Assembly (NCBI GenBank): GCA_905210415.1
Contig: CAJLWM010000047.1
Coordinates: 1 to 15,922 of the forward strand
Length of the DNA: 15,922 nt
Origin: an uncultured Prevotellaceae bacterium
GTDB taxonomy: Bacteria; Bacteroidota; Bacteroidia; Bacteroidales; Muribaculaceae
Reading direction: 5' to 3'
The notes beneath the pieces are model-generated. The model ran no database searches. It saw only the letters and a list, made by a program, of their open reading frames with translations, and was not told the origin of the DNA. Of the stretch, positions 6,843 through 13,673 are shown in pieces (within the stretch, counting starts at the first letter, position 1; every line of letters begins with the position of its first letter). Position numbers and translations under genes: made by a program.

Positions 6843-7457
6843 TTAAAAATCAAGTAATCTATATCGTTGCTTATCCTCATCGCGCTGCACGAGCTGATAG
6901 TGCCACCACTCAAACTCATAGGGCAACAATCCCTGCTTGGCAGTGATATAATACAGCAGCATGCGGTTTTCATAGGCTTGCATCGAGATTAAGCCCTTAT
7001 TCACCAGCACGGCCTCATTGCCCGGATGAGCAAGCTCGGAGAACGAATCATATCCCGTACCGAAATCGAGCATCTTGCCCTGCTCGTCTACGATGGCAAT
7101 ATCCACAGCGAGCCCATAATTGTGATATCCGCCACGAATCTTGTCGTAAGGATTAGCCACATATCGCTCGCTCGGAGTGCCCTTCACGCTATCAAACATC
7201 ATGCGCTGAATGCTTATAGGGCGCGCTGCATCATACACGATAATCGACAGGCTCGGATTGATGGTCTTCAGCAATTGCTGCGCAGCCGACACAGCCCTCG
7301 CCAAATTCTCCTCGGCAAACGCCCTGTCAGACATACTATACATCACCCGATGCATAAAATTATCGGTGGTGCCATATTTCAGTTCCACCTTTATTGATGG
7401 GTCGATTGAAGCAATATCCACCAACCCATACTCAGCATATTTTTCCGGTTCGCTCAT
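6843..7457 (-). CDS. VanX-like D-alanyl-D-alanine dipeptidase (M15D)
   Basis: The 204-aa protein belongs to the zinc dipeptidases that cleave D-Ala-D-Ala. Its zinc ligands match the family: His112 and Asp119 in GGYHNYGLAVD, and His186 in EFEWWHY. The catalytic base is Glu183, and Arg79 in YDAARP is the transition-state arginine. Residues VELKYGTTDNF near the N terminus are typical too. No signal peptide is visible, so the predicted site of action is the cytoplasm. A role in recycling D-Ala-D-Ala or related dipeptides is more plausible than vancomycin resistance: no vanHA or vanRS genes are present and the organism is Gram-negative. A TTG two codons upstream was rejected in favour of ATG at 7457. 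It is the first gene of a three-gene operon. Confidence 0.9.
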   Translation of the reverse strand: MSEPEKYAEYGLVDIASIDPSIKVELKYGTTDNFMHRVMYSMSDRAFAEENLARAVSAAQQLLKTINPSLSIIVYDAARPISIQRMMFDSVKGTPSERYVANPYDKIRGGYHNYGLAVDIAIVDEQGKMLDFGTGYDSFSELAHPGNEAVLVNKGLISMQAYENRMLLYYITAKQGLLPYEFEWWHYQLVQRDEDKQRYRLLDF

Positions 7458-7489
7458 AGTCAATTATTGCGGTTTAGCATTCGCTTTTA

Positions 7490-7522
7490 CAAAAATACAC
7501 TTTTCTGCTATCTTAACCACAA
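7490..7522 (-). promoter_or_regulatory. Promoter of the dipeptidase-CDF operon
   Basis: The minus strand has TATTTTTG at 7497-7490, a match to TAnnTTTG. TTG at 7522-7520 lies 22 bp upstream as a somewhat distant -33 element. The predicted leader is about 25 nt. It lies between copy A of the palindromic element and the gene, so the operon should not depend on read-through from trpB. Confidence 0.5.
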
Positions 7523-7546
7523 CAAATCAGCCACTTTTTGCACATT

Positions 7547-7598
7547 AAACGCCAAATCGCCGACAGACACGCCCTCACAGGCTCATCCGTCGGCGTTT
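7547..7598. promoter_or_regulatory. Hairpin with two alternative pairings
   Basis: CGCCGAC (7558-7564) pairs with GTCGGCG (7589-7595). AAACGCC (7547-7553) could instead pair with GGCGTTT (7592-7598). Both use the right-hand GGCG, so they exclude each other. The loop holds a further GCC/GGC pair. It lies downstream of trpB on the minus strand and upstream of the dipeptidase promoter. There is no T-run on either side, so it is at best a weak terminator. Confidence 0.4.
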
Positions 7599-7661
7599 AC
7601 CCCAAGATATCCTTGAGAATCAATAAACCTAAAACCTTTTAACTATTATCGTATTGCTTCA

Positions 7662-7854
7662 TTTATCCCAATTCGGTCATTAGGGCTAGGCAGGGTTTCG
7701 GAATTTTAGAAGTGCAGGTTTCGATTGCTTTTTAATGAGTAATAGCCAGCTATTGCGAATTAAAAAGAAACCAAAAATGCCTTATAAAAAACCGGAAAAC
7801 TCCAAGCAGTAGAAAAAATTTACATATACGGCCTAATGCCCGATTTGGGTTTAT
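7662..7854. mobile_element. MITE-like palindromic element, copy A
   Basis: The 183-bp body (7667-7849) has terminal inverted repeats: the left end reads CCCAATTCGGTCATTAGGGC, and the right end read inward is CCCAAATCGGGCATTAGGCC. It is flanked on both sides by TTTAT (7662-7666 and 7850-7854), a likely target duplication. The arms pair imperfectly along the whole length, with a perfect inner block TTTTTAAT...AATAGC-CA-GCTATT...ATTAAAAA. No transposase is encoded. A second copy of identical body length lies at 13678-13860, about 87% identical by eye. The right duplication overlaps the stop codon of trpB. The hairpin may also act as transcription terminator for trpB. Confidence 0.7.
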
Positions 7855-9224
7855 TCTTCCACCTTTGGCAATTTGGCGAGGCTTGCGGCAATCTGTTCGT
7901 CGGTAGGTATCACGTCTAACATCGTACCATTATTGTATTGCTCATAAGCATAAAGGTCGAAGTAACCAGTGCCAGTAAGTCCAAACACGATGGTCTTTTC
8001 CTCTCCCGTCTCCTTGCACTTGAGCGCCTCATCGATGGCTACGCGTATGGCATGGCTACTCTCTGGCGCCGGCAACGTACCTTCCACTCTGGCAAACTGC
8101 TCTGCGGCCTCAAACACCGAGGTCTGCTCCACTGCGCGCGCTTCGAGCAATCCGTCGTGATACAACTGCGACAAGATGGTGCTCATGCCGTGAAAACGCA
8201 ATCCACCTGCATGGTTGGCCGATGGTATAAACTGGCTTCCGAGGGTGTACATCTTAGCCAGCGGACATATCATACCCGTATCGCAGAAGTCATAGGCATA
8301 TTTGCCGCGAGTGAAACTTGGGCACGACGCTGGTTCTACAGCTATGATGCGGCAATCCGACTCGCCACGCAGTTTCTCTCCCACAAATGGGCTTATCAAT
8401 CCACCAAGGTTTGATCCGCCACCCGCACACCCAATCACAATATCGGGCTTAATGCCATATTTGTCGAGCGCCTTCTTTGTCTCCAAGCCAATCACGGTTT
8501 GATGCAACAGCACCTGATTGAGCACCGACCCGAGCACATAGCGATAACCCTCTTGGCTCACCGCAGCCTCAACAGCCTCCGAGATGGCGCAACCGAGGCT
8601 ACCCGTAGTGCCAGGGAACTCGGCAAGTATCTTCCTGCCCACATTGGTGGTGTTGCTTGGCGATGGAGTGACGTGTGCGCCATAGGTGCGCATCACCTCG
8701 CGGCGAAATGGCTTTTGCTCATAAGAGCACTTCACCATATACACTTGGCAATCGAGCCCGAAATACGAGCATGCCATGCTCAACGCCGTGCCCCATTGCC
8801 CGGCACCAGTCTCGGTGGTCACGCCCTTCAGACCTTGCTTCTTGGCATAATAGGCTTGCGCAATGGCTGAATTCAGTTTGTGGCTGCCAGAGGTGTTGTT
8901 TCCCTCAAACTTATAGTATATCTTGGCAGGAGTACCGAGTGCCTTCTCCAGGAAGTAAGCACGCACCAATGGCGAAGGACGATACATCTTATAGAAATTT
9001 ACTATCTCCTCAGGTATGTCAAACCACTTGGTATCGTTGTCCAACTCTTGCTTACACAATTCCGAGCAGAACACCGCTTCCAGTTCTGCCTGCGTGAGCG
9101 GTTTGCCCGTTGCAGGGTTAAGCAATGGTGCTGGTTTGTTCTTCATATCAGCACGTACATTATACCATTGGGTAGGTATTTCGTCTTCGGCAAGATAAAT
9201 CTTGTAAGGTACTTCCTGTTTCAT
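7851..9224 (-). CDS. trpB: Tryptophan synthase beta chain, TrpB2 type
   Basis: The 457-aa PLP enzyme joins serine and indole to form tryptophan. The PLP lysine is Lys116 in SGSHKLNSA, the catalytic glutamate is Glu138 in TETGAGQWG, and the phosphate-binding loop is AGGGSN (267-272). The long N-terminal extension (about 70 residues before the core), EPASCPSF and the overall length fit the TrpB2 class rather than the shorter TrpB1 class of about 400 residues. No trpA or other trp gene is adjacent. TrpB2 proteins often act without TrpA, salvaging free indole, which suits a gut organism. The start follows a short leader with a candidate aromatic leader peptide. The stop codon lies inside the presumed target duplication of a MITE-like element. 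Confidence 0.93.
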   Translation of the reverse strand: MKQEVPYKIYLAEDEIPTQWYNVRADMKNKPAPLLNPATGKPLTQAELEAVFCSELCKQELDNDTKWFDIPEEIVNFYKMYRPSPLVRAYFLEKALGTPAKIYYKFEGNNTSGSHKLNSAIAQAYYAKKQGLKGVTTETGAGQWGTALSMACSYFGLDCQVYMVKCSYEQKPFRREVMRTYGAHVTPSPSNTTNVGRKILAEFPGTTGSLGCAISEAVEAAVSQEGYRYVLGSVLNQVLLHQTVIGLETKKALDKYGIKPDIVIGCAGGGSNLGGLISPFVGEKLRGESDCRIIAVEPASCPSFTRGKYAYDFCDTGMICPLAKMYTLGSQFIPSANHAGGLRFHGMSTILSQLYHDGLLEARAVEQTSVFEAAEQFARVEGTLPAPESSHAIRVAIDEALKCKETGEEKTIVFGLTGTGYFDLYAYEQYNNGTMLDVIPTDEQIAASLAKLPKVEE

Positions 9225-9247
9225 AGCCTTTTCTTGTTTATGCAGTT

Positions 9248-9322
9248 TTACGTATATTTATATACTCGATACCATTTTAGAGGCTCCAATTCCGACATTT
9301 CAGACTTGAATATTGCCATCAT
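9248..9322 (-). CDS. Candidate 24-aa leader peptide upstream of trpB2
   Basis: This ATG-started ORF of 24 codons begins about 18 bp after a TAnnTTTG box and ends 23 bp before the trpB start. Its C-terminal end reads KWYRVYKYT, so one Trp and three Tyr codons fall within the last eight residues, and a Phe lies near the start. Enrichment of aromatic codons before a tryptophan gene suggests a leader peptide that senses charged tRNA. No classic terminator hairpin with a T-run follows, so a transcription attenuator of the E. coli type is not visible. It could act on translation of trpB, or be a chance ORF. Confidence 0.4.
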   Translation of the reverse strand: MMAIFKSEMSELEPLKWYRVYKYT

Positions 9323-9339
9323 TTTCGGTATCAACACTG

Positions 9340-9347
9340 CAAATATA
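9340..9347 (-). promoter_or_regulatory. -7 box of the trpB2 promoter
   Basis: The minus strand reads TATATTTG at 9347-9340, a match to TAnnTTTG. No good -33 TTTG is found at the proper distance. The transcript would begin near 9333 and include the candidate leader peptide before trpB. Confidence 0.5.
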
Positions 9348-9386
9348 CACACATTTTTCAATTATAGCATGACATTTTCGTAATTT

Positions 9387-9419
9387 TTTGTCTTTTTTCA
9401 TCAAATAATTATACTTTTG
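9387..9419 (+). promoter_or_regulatory. Distal promoter of the MFS-aminotransferase operon
   Basis: TTTG at 9387-9390 and TACTTTTG at 9412-9419 are separated by 21 bp, a good match to the Bacteroidetes consensus. It would give a leader of about 115 nt before the ATG at 9541. It is divergent from the trpB promoter, about 40-70 bp away. Confidence 0.55.
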
Positions 9420-9502
9420 TATTTTTATACACTATTTCTGCATATATTAGTTGTTATTCGTCCTCATCGCCTTACATCAGATGAAATCCCAACATTTTTT
9501 AT

Positions 9503-9510
9503 TATCTTTG
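9503..9510 (+). promoter_or_regulatory. Proximal -7 box of the MFS operon
   Basis: TATCTTTG matches TAnnTTTG and lies 30 bp before the ATG at 9541, the usual distance in this window. No clear -33 element accompanies it. If used, starts upstream of 9541 (TTG 9451, ATG 9481) would be excluded. Confidence 0.5.
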
Positions 9511-9540
9511 AAAATCCAAAGCAATACAAACTTCCGAGCA

Positions 9541-10743
9541 ATGAACAGCACAAACACCGAACGATTGTGGAACGCCAACTACAACAAAGTGATGCTAATC
9601 AACTTCACCTTGTTTTTCTCGTTCTATCTGATTACACCCTTGCTACCCCTATACATGAGCGAAACATTTCATTCATCGAAAGACGTTATCGGATTTGTCT
9701 TGTCGGGCTATTCGGTGGTAGCGCTGCTCTTGCGCCCATTCAGCGGATTTATGGTAGACAGTTTTCAGCGCAAAAAGGTGCTAATGCTGTGTCTACTGGT
9801 AAACTTTCTATTCTTTGGCGGCTATGTGGCAGGGACTTCGCTATTGTCGTTCGCCATACTGCGCACACTGCACGGCGGTCCGTTTGGCGCAGCCACCGTG
9901 GCAAACAGCACCATGGCCATAGACGTGCTGCCATCATCGAGGCGAAACGAAGGCATCGGTTATTACGGACTTAGCAACAATCTCGCTTCTGCCACCGCAC
10001 CTATGGCTGGCCTTTACATCTACCACTCCACCCACAATTTCGAAATCATATTCTGGTCGGCTCTTATCGTGGCAGCGCTTGGTCTAGTATTGGCGCAAGG
10101 CATACACACGCAACCTCGCGTTATAGAGAAGAGCAACCGACAGATTTCGCTCGACCGTTTCTTCTTGATGCGCGGCTGGTTCCTCGCCCTCAACATATTG
10201 TTCTTCGGGCTTTGCTGGGGAATACTCAGCAGTTACCTCGCCATCTACGGAAAAGAGGAACTCGGCATCACCAGCGGCACCGGCACCTACTTCCTGATAC
10301 TTTCGGCAGGCCTTATACTCTCGCGCCTACAAGGCGCCAAGAGCCTGCGCAAAGGGCTTTTGCTGCCAAATGCCATGGAGGGCGTGATACTCTCAACCAT
10401 CGGCTACACGCTGTTTATCGCCTGCCCTAACATGATAGGCTACTACGCCTCGGCGCTGCTCATCGGCCTTGGCAACGGACACATGTGGCCCGCATTCCAA
10501 AACATGATAATCGCCGTGGCGCACCACAACGAACGAGGCACAGCCAACAGCACCATTCTCACCGCTTGGGACCTCGGCATGGGCGTGGGCGTGCTGGTGG
10601 GTGGCGTTGTGGCCGAGCACTACGGCTACGGCACCACGTTCTGGACTATGGCTGTCATCCACATCATCGGCATGGCAACATTCTTCGCCATCACCAGCCC
10701 ACACTACAAGAAACTAATCAACATAATGAAGAATAACTCTTAA
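9541..10743 (+). CDS. Major facilitator superfamily transporter
   Basis: The 400-aa inner-membrane protein shows about 12 hydrophobic segments in the usual two halves. The MFS motif between helices 2 and 3 is visible as SGFMVDSFQRKKVL (residues about 64-77), a variant of GxxxDRxGRR. Helix 4/5 features such as RTLHGGPFGA and a second-half GLGNGHMWPAFQ also fit MFS efflux-type carriers. The reading frame is open upstream to TTG at 9451 and ATG at 9481. The ATG at 9541 was chosen because a -7 box lies inside the upstream extension and that extension is hydrophilic and irregular. The aminotransferase gene follows 17 bp downstream, so the substrate may be an amino acid or sulfur compound, which is inference only. 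Confidence 0.85.
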   Translation: MNSTNTERLWNANYNKVMLINFTLFFSFYLITPLLPLYMSETFHSSKDVIGFVLSGYSVVALLLRPFSGFMVDSFQRKKVLMLCLLVNFLFFGGYVAGTSLLSFAILRTLHGGPFGAATVANSTMAIDVLPSSRRNEGIGYYGLSNNLASATAPMAGLYIYHSTHNFEIIFWSALIVAALGLVLAQGIHTQPRVIEKSNRQISLDRFFLMRGWFLALNILFFGLCWGILSSYLAIYGKEELGITSGTGTYFLILSAGLILSRLQGAKSLRKGLLLPNAMEGVILSTIGYTLFIACPNMIGYYASALLIGLGNGHMWPAFQNMIIAVAHHNERGTANSTILTAWDLGMGVGVLVGGVVAEHYGYGTTFWTMAVIHIIGMATFFAITSPHYKKLINIMKNNS

Positions 10744-10760
10744 TCACAACACTATATATT

Positions 10761-11933
10761 ATGTACGACTTCAACACCATCATAGACCGACGTGGCACAG
10801 GCGCCGTGAAAACCGATGCCCTGCAAGAACACTTCGGCAGGAACGACCTTGCAGCCCATTGGGTGGCCGACATGGACTTTGCTACCCCAGATTTCATTGT
10901 AGATGCCCTGAAACAGCGCATCAGCCATCCGATATTCGGCTACACCACCATCCCCGATGAATATTGGCAATGCATCATCGATTGGCTAAACAGCCATCAC
11001 GGCTGGGAAGTAAAGCAAGACTGGCTAAGATACATCCCCGGAATAGTGAAAGGAATAGGTATGGCTGTGAACGCACTCACCAACGAGGGCGATTCTATCA
11101 TCATTCAGACTCCGGTGTATCACCCGTTCAGATTGGTGCCTGAGGCCAACCATCGCCGAATCGTGGAGAATCCTCTCAAGCATCTCCCCGACGGATCGTA
11201 TGCCATGGATTTCGACAATCTTGAGAGCATAATCGACGACAATTGCAAGATGCTCATACTTAGCAACCCGCACAACCCTGCAGGAATAGTGTGGAGCGCC
11301 GACACCTTGCACCGACTCGCTGAAATATGCCACAAGCATGACATCATCGTGATTAGCGACGAAATACACTGCGACATGGCGCTATTCGGCCACCGACACA
11401 CACCATTTGCCAGCATCAGCCCCGAAGCCGCCAAGTGCAGCATCACATTTGGCGCGCCAAGCAAGACATTCAATATCGCCGGCATCGTGAGCAGCTATTG
11501 CATCGTGCCCGACGACGACCTACGCGAACGATTCTATGCATGGGTCGACGCCAACGAGTTTGATTCACCCAACCTATTCGCGCCTATCGCCACCATTGCC
11601 GCTTATCGCCAAGGTGAGCAGTGGCGCAAGCAGATGCTCGCCTATGTGGAAGACAACGTGAGATATGTGGAGGAGTTTTGCGCTGAGCACATTCCCGGCA
11701 TCAAGCCTATGCGTCCGCAAGCCTCATTCCTGGTGTGGCTCGACTGTCGCGGACTGAACCTCAGCCACGAGCAACTGATCGACCTATTTGTCAACAAAGC
11801 AAAACTCGCGCTCAACGACGGCGCAATGTTCGGCGCACAAGGCGAAGGATTTATGCGACTCAACGTGGGCACACCACGCGCCAACCTGCGCGACGCCTTC
11901 ACCAGCCTACACAACGCATTGATGCATCAATAA
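10761..11933 (+). CDS. MalY/PatB-type PLP C-S lyase or aminotransferase
   Basis: The 390-aa protein is a fold-type I PLP enzyme of the class that includes MalY and PatB. These cleave cystathionine and other C-S bonds to give homocysteine or thiols, pyruvate and ammonia. The PLP lysine is Lys235 in GAPSKTFNIAG. Other family marks are WVADMDFATP (35-44), SNPHNPAG with the PLP-contacting Asn172, ISDEIHCD with Asp200, and the carboxylate-binding Arg366 in FMRLNVGTPR. Length is normal. The gene lies 17 bp behind the MFS gene in an apparent operon, without a promoter of its own. A role in methionine or cysteine metabolism is likely, but a plain aminotransferase activity cannot be excluded. Confidence 0.9.
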   Translation: MYDFNTIIDRRGTGAVKTDALQEHFGRNDLAAHWVADMDFATPDFIVDALKQRISHPIFGYTTIPDEYWQCIIDWLNSHHGWEVKQDWLRYIPGIVKGIGMAVNALTNEGDSIIIQTPVYHPFRLVPEANHRRIVENPLKHLPDGSYAMDFDNLESIIDDNCKMLILSNPHNPAGIVWSADTLHRLAEICHKHDIIVISDEIHCDMALFGHRHTPFASISPEAAKCSITFGAPSKTFNIAGIVSSYCIVPDDDLRERFYAWVDANEFDSPNLFAPIATIAAYRQGEQWRKQMLAYVEDNVRYVEEFCAEHIPGIKPMRPQASFLVWLDCRGLNLSHEQLIDLFVNKAKLALNDGAMFGAQGEGFMRLNVGTPRANLRDAFTSLHNALMHQ

Positions 11934-12329
11934 CAATTCACAAACCCTACTTCTAATAGGGACAAAAAAACAAAAGATGGGCAGTCTCACGACTCCCCAC
12001 CCTTCTACAAAAATACACAATTATCTATAAAACAACTTTTAAAAACCAGTGTTCCTGATTCTTTCTCGCAAAAGTATAAAAAAAAGTTGTTGAAAACAAA
12101 AGAAAACCAAAATTACTTCGAAAATATTTTTCTTACGCGACACATATTTTTTTGGTCGTCAAGTGGGAAAAATTGGTCAATCCAACCTTTATTTCGCATA
12201 TTCATGTGCTTTTATCCACATTTATTCCCCTAATTCACACAATCAAGGTTTCAAAAACCCCGAAATGTGGCGGTGTTAAAAAAGCACAAAAGATTTTTTT
12301 GATCTTTAACGTCAATTAAATCATAAAAT
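11934..12329. other. AT-rich intergenic region with small palindromes
   Basis: No gene is seen here. A short stem CCCTA/TAGGG (11945-11961) follows the lyase gene, but A-rich rather than T-rich DNA comes after it, so it is not a canonical terminator. Just upstream of the regulator promoter, AAAGAT/ATCTTT (12289-12294 and 12302-12307) and GTTAAA/TTTAAC (12275-12280 and 12305-12310) form overlapping alternative stems. TTGGTC occurs twice within about 30 bp near 12150-12180. These may be regulator binding sites. Confidence 0.4.
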
Positions 12330-12361
12330 TTTGCAACCCCTAAGGGTTTGCATTATCTTTG
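12330..12361 (+). promoter_or_regulatory. Promoter of the AraC-type membrane regulator
   Basis: TTTG at 12330-12333 and TATCTTTG at 12354-12361 are separated by 20 bp, a full consensus match. Transcription would start near 12368, about 30 nt before the ATG at 12399. The TTG at 12348 lies inside the promoter and cannot be the start. Confidence 0.75.
12333..12351. promoter_or_regulatory. 19-bp palindrome in the promoter spacer, possible operator
   Basis: GCAACCCCTAAGGGTTTGC is a near-perfect palindrome: 8 of 9 base pairs match around a central A. It fills the spacer between the -33 and -7 boxes. A protein bound here would block or remodel the promoter. Autoregulation by the adjacent AraC-type protein is one option; another dimeric repressor is equally possible. 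Confidence 0.5.
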
Positions 12362-12398
12362 CAAACGTCTTATATTGAGAATTATAACTTATTCAGAA

Positions 12399-13511
12399 AT
12401 GTCCACATTATATCTTATACAATATGCCTGCCTGCTCATAAGCGCAATTAATATGATTTTGCTTATAGCATCGCGAATTTTCATCAAGTGGACCAACCGC
12501 AAATACGAAAAATCGCGATGGATTTTGGCTTCTACAATGATGCTGCTCGTGATCCACTTCACCATGCAAATGAAGTTCGGACTCAGAGCACAAGGCGACG
12601 ATGTTGGTGCCACTTTCAACATATTGTTCTACATGCCATCTGCTGCGCTGCTCACCTACTCGCTGCTCAACATCGAGAGCACCCGACGCGCCCGTCGAAT
12701 ATACAGAAACATAAGCATAGCATGCTACATCACAATATTAGCCACATTCCTTTCTGCTCACCTTCAAAACGGCAGTCTACACATAGGCAAAGCGCTCAAT
12801 GTGATGTATGCGCTAAATCAAGCATTCATGATATTTTTCACCATTGCATACTATCGCGCCATCAAGCAAAAGAAAGTGGAAATCAACGACAATATTGGTG
12901 GTGACATCACGCCATACGTAACTTATACCCATACGGGATTTTTCATACTCAGTTCGTTCACGCTTATCGCCACATCGCTGATTCTGTTTCGACCCCTACT
13001 GCTCGTCTTCGCCCCATTCGTCCTTTTGGCTCTACTTTTCTTTGTTATGACGTTTATCGCATTCGGATTCAATCTATCACAATATAAGGAAATTCTCAAC
13101 GAAGACGACCAAGAGGCAGGCTCCGCCAACAGCCCATCTGAGAAAACCGACGTGGCGATGCTCACCGACGAAAAGATCGAGAAAATAGACGCCGCCTTGC
13201 AAAATTGGCACAACGTCAAAGGCTACAGCAATAGCGACATCACAATCACCGAACTATCGAGAATCATCGGTTTCAGCCGTGATGACCTGAAATTCTATCT
13301 CGACCTCCGCTACCAATGCACATTTCGCATCAGGCTATCGAATCTGAGATTTGAAGCAGCCAAAAAACTGATGGTTGAGCACCCGGAATACAGCAACGAG
13401 ACCATCTCTATGGAGTGTGGACTCTCTTCGCGCGCCCAACTCTACAATGTTTTCCGCACAAACACCGGTATGACACCAAAAGAATGGAAGAAACGGATGG
13501 ATATCAAGTAA
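12399..13511 (+). CDS. Membrane-bound AraC-family transcription regulator
   Basis: The 370-aa protein has about seven hydrophobic segments in residues 5-223 (for example 6-26, 70-91, 104-120, 131-151 and 177-223). A hydrophilic linker follows, and then an AraC-type DNA-binding domain at about 265-365. The first helix-turn-helix is ITITELSRIIGFSRDDLKFY (281-300), and the second is near 332-355 (SNETISMECGLSSRAQLYNVF). The closing FRTNTGMTPKEWKK is the AraC signature. Such one-component membrane regulators are common in Bacteroidetes and should pass an envelope or lipid signal directly to DNA. The ATG at 12399 was chosen because the longer reading begins inside the promoter. It stands alone with its own promoter and a strong terminator. 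Its targets are unknown. Confidence 0.88.
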   Translation: MSTLYLIQYACLLISAINMILLIASRIFIKWTNRKYEKSRWILASTMMLLVIHFTMQMKFGLRAQGDDVGATFNILFYMPSAALLTYSLLNIESTRRARRIYRNISIACYITILATFLSAHLQNGSLHIGKALNVMYALNQAFMIFFTIAYYRAIKQKKVEINDNIGGDITPYVTYTHTGFFILSSFTLIATSLILFRPLLLVFAPFVLLALLFFVMTFIAFGFNLSQYKEILNEDDQEAGSANSPSEKTDVAMLTDEKIEKIDAALQNWHNVKGYSNSDITITELSRIIGFSRDDLKFYLDLRYQCTFRIRLSNLRFEAAKKLMVEHPEYSNETISMECGLSSRAQLYNVFRTNTGMTPKEWKKRMDIK

Positions 13512-13558
13512 TTAACCCGTTTTTCTACATTACAAAAGATTATCAAATATATTATACG

Positions 13559-13594
13559 AAGTGTCTAACTCTTATGAATTAGACACTTTTTTCT
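13559..13594 (+). terminator. Rho-independent terminator of the regulator gene
   Basis: A perfect 10-bp stem, AAGTGTCTAA (13559-13568) with TTAGACACTT (13579-13588), has a 10-nt loop and is followed by TTTTCT. This is the clearest terminator in the window and ends the regulator transcript about 50 bp after its stop. Confidence 0.85.
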
Positions 13595-13637
13595 ACATCA
13601 AATGGACACTTTTTTCTTTAAGTTAGACACATTTTTG
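13579..13637 (+). repeat. Three GACAC(T/A)TTTTT repeats
   Basis: TTAGACACTTTTTTCT (13579), TGGACACTTTTTTCTTT (13603) and TTAGACACATTTTTG (13623) are spaced 24 and 20 bp apart. The first doubles as the terminator's right arm. The other two lack paired partners of their own. They lie just upstream of an orphan -7 box and could be operator sites or decayed terminator copies. Confidence 0.6.
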
Positions 13638-13650
13638 TTTTGCAAGCCAA

Positions 13651-13658
13651 TATCTTTG
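13651..13658 (+). promoter_or_regulatory. Orphan -7 box upstream of copy B
   Basis: TATCTTTG matches the -7 consensus exactly like those before the MFS and AraC-type genes. No -33 TTTG is found at 19-21 bp. No long ORF follows on this strand, so a transcript would run through the palindromic element to the hairpin at 13948-13996. Confidence 0.35.
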
Positions 13659-13673
13659 CAACGTAATAATAGG

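Noticed and set aside
6843..7457. Vancomycin resistance determinant
   Set aside because: The VanX-like enzyme occurs without vanH, vanA/B or vanRS, and the host appears Gram-negative, so a housekeeping role is more likely.
8880..9383. 167-aa plus-strand ORF spanning the trpB start and its promoter
   Set aside because: Most of it is antisense to trpB, and the rest covers promoter and leader DNA. No family features are seen.
12348..12398. Upstream TTG start for the AraC-type regulator
   Set aside because: It lies inside the -33/-7 promoter, so it would not be transcribed; ATG at 12399 fits.
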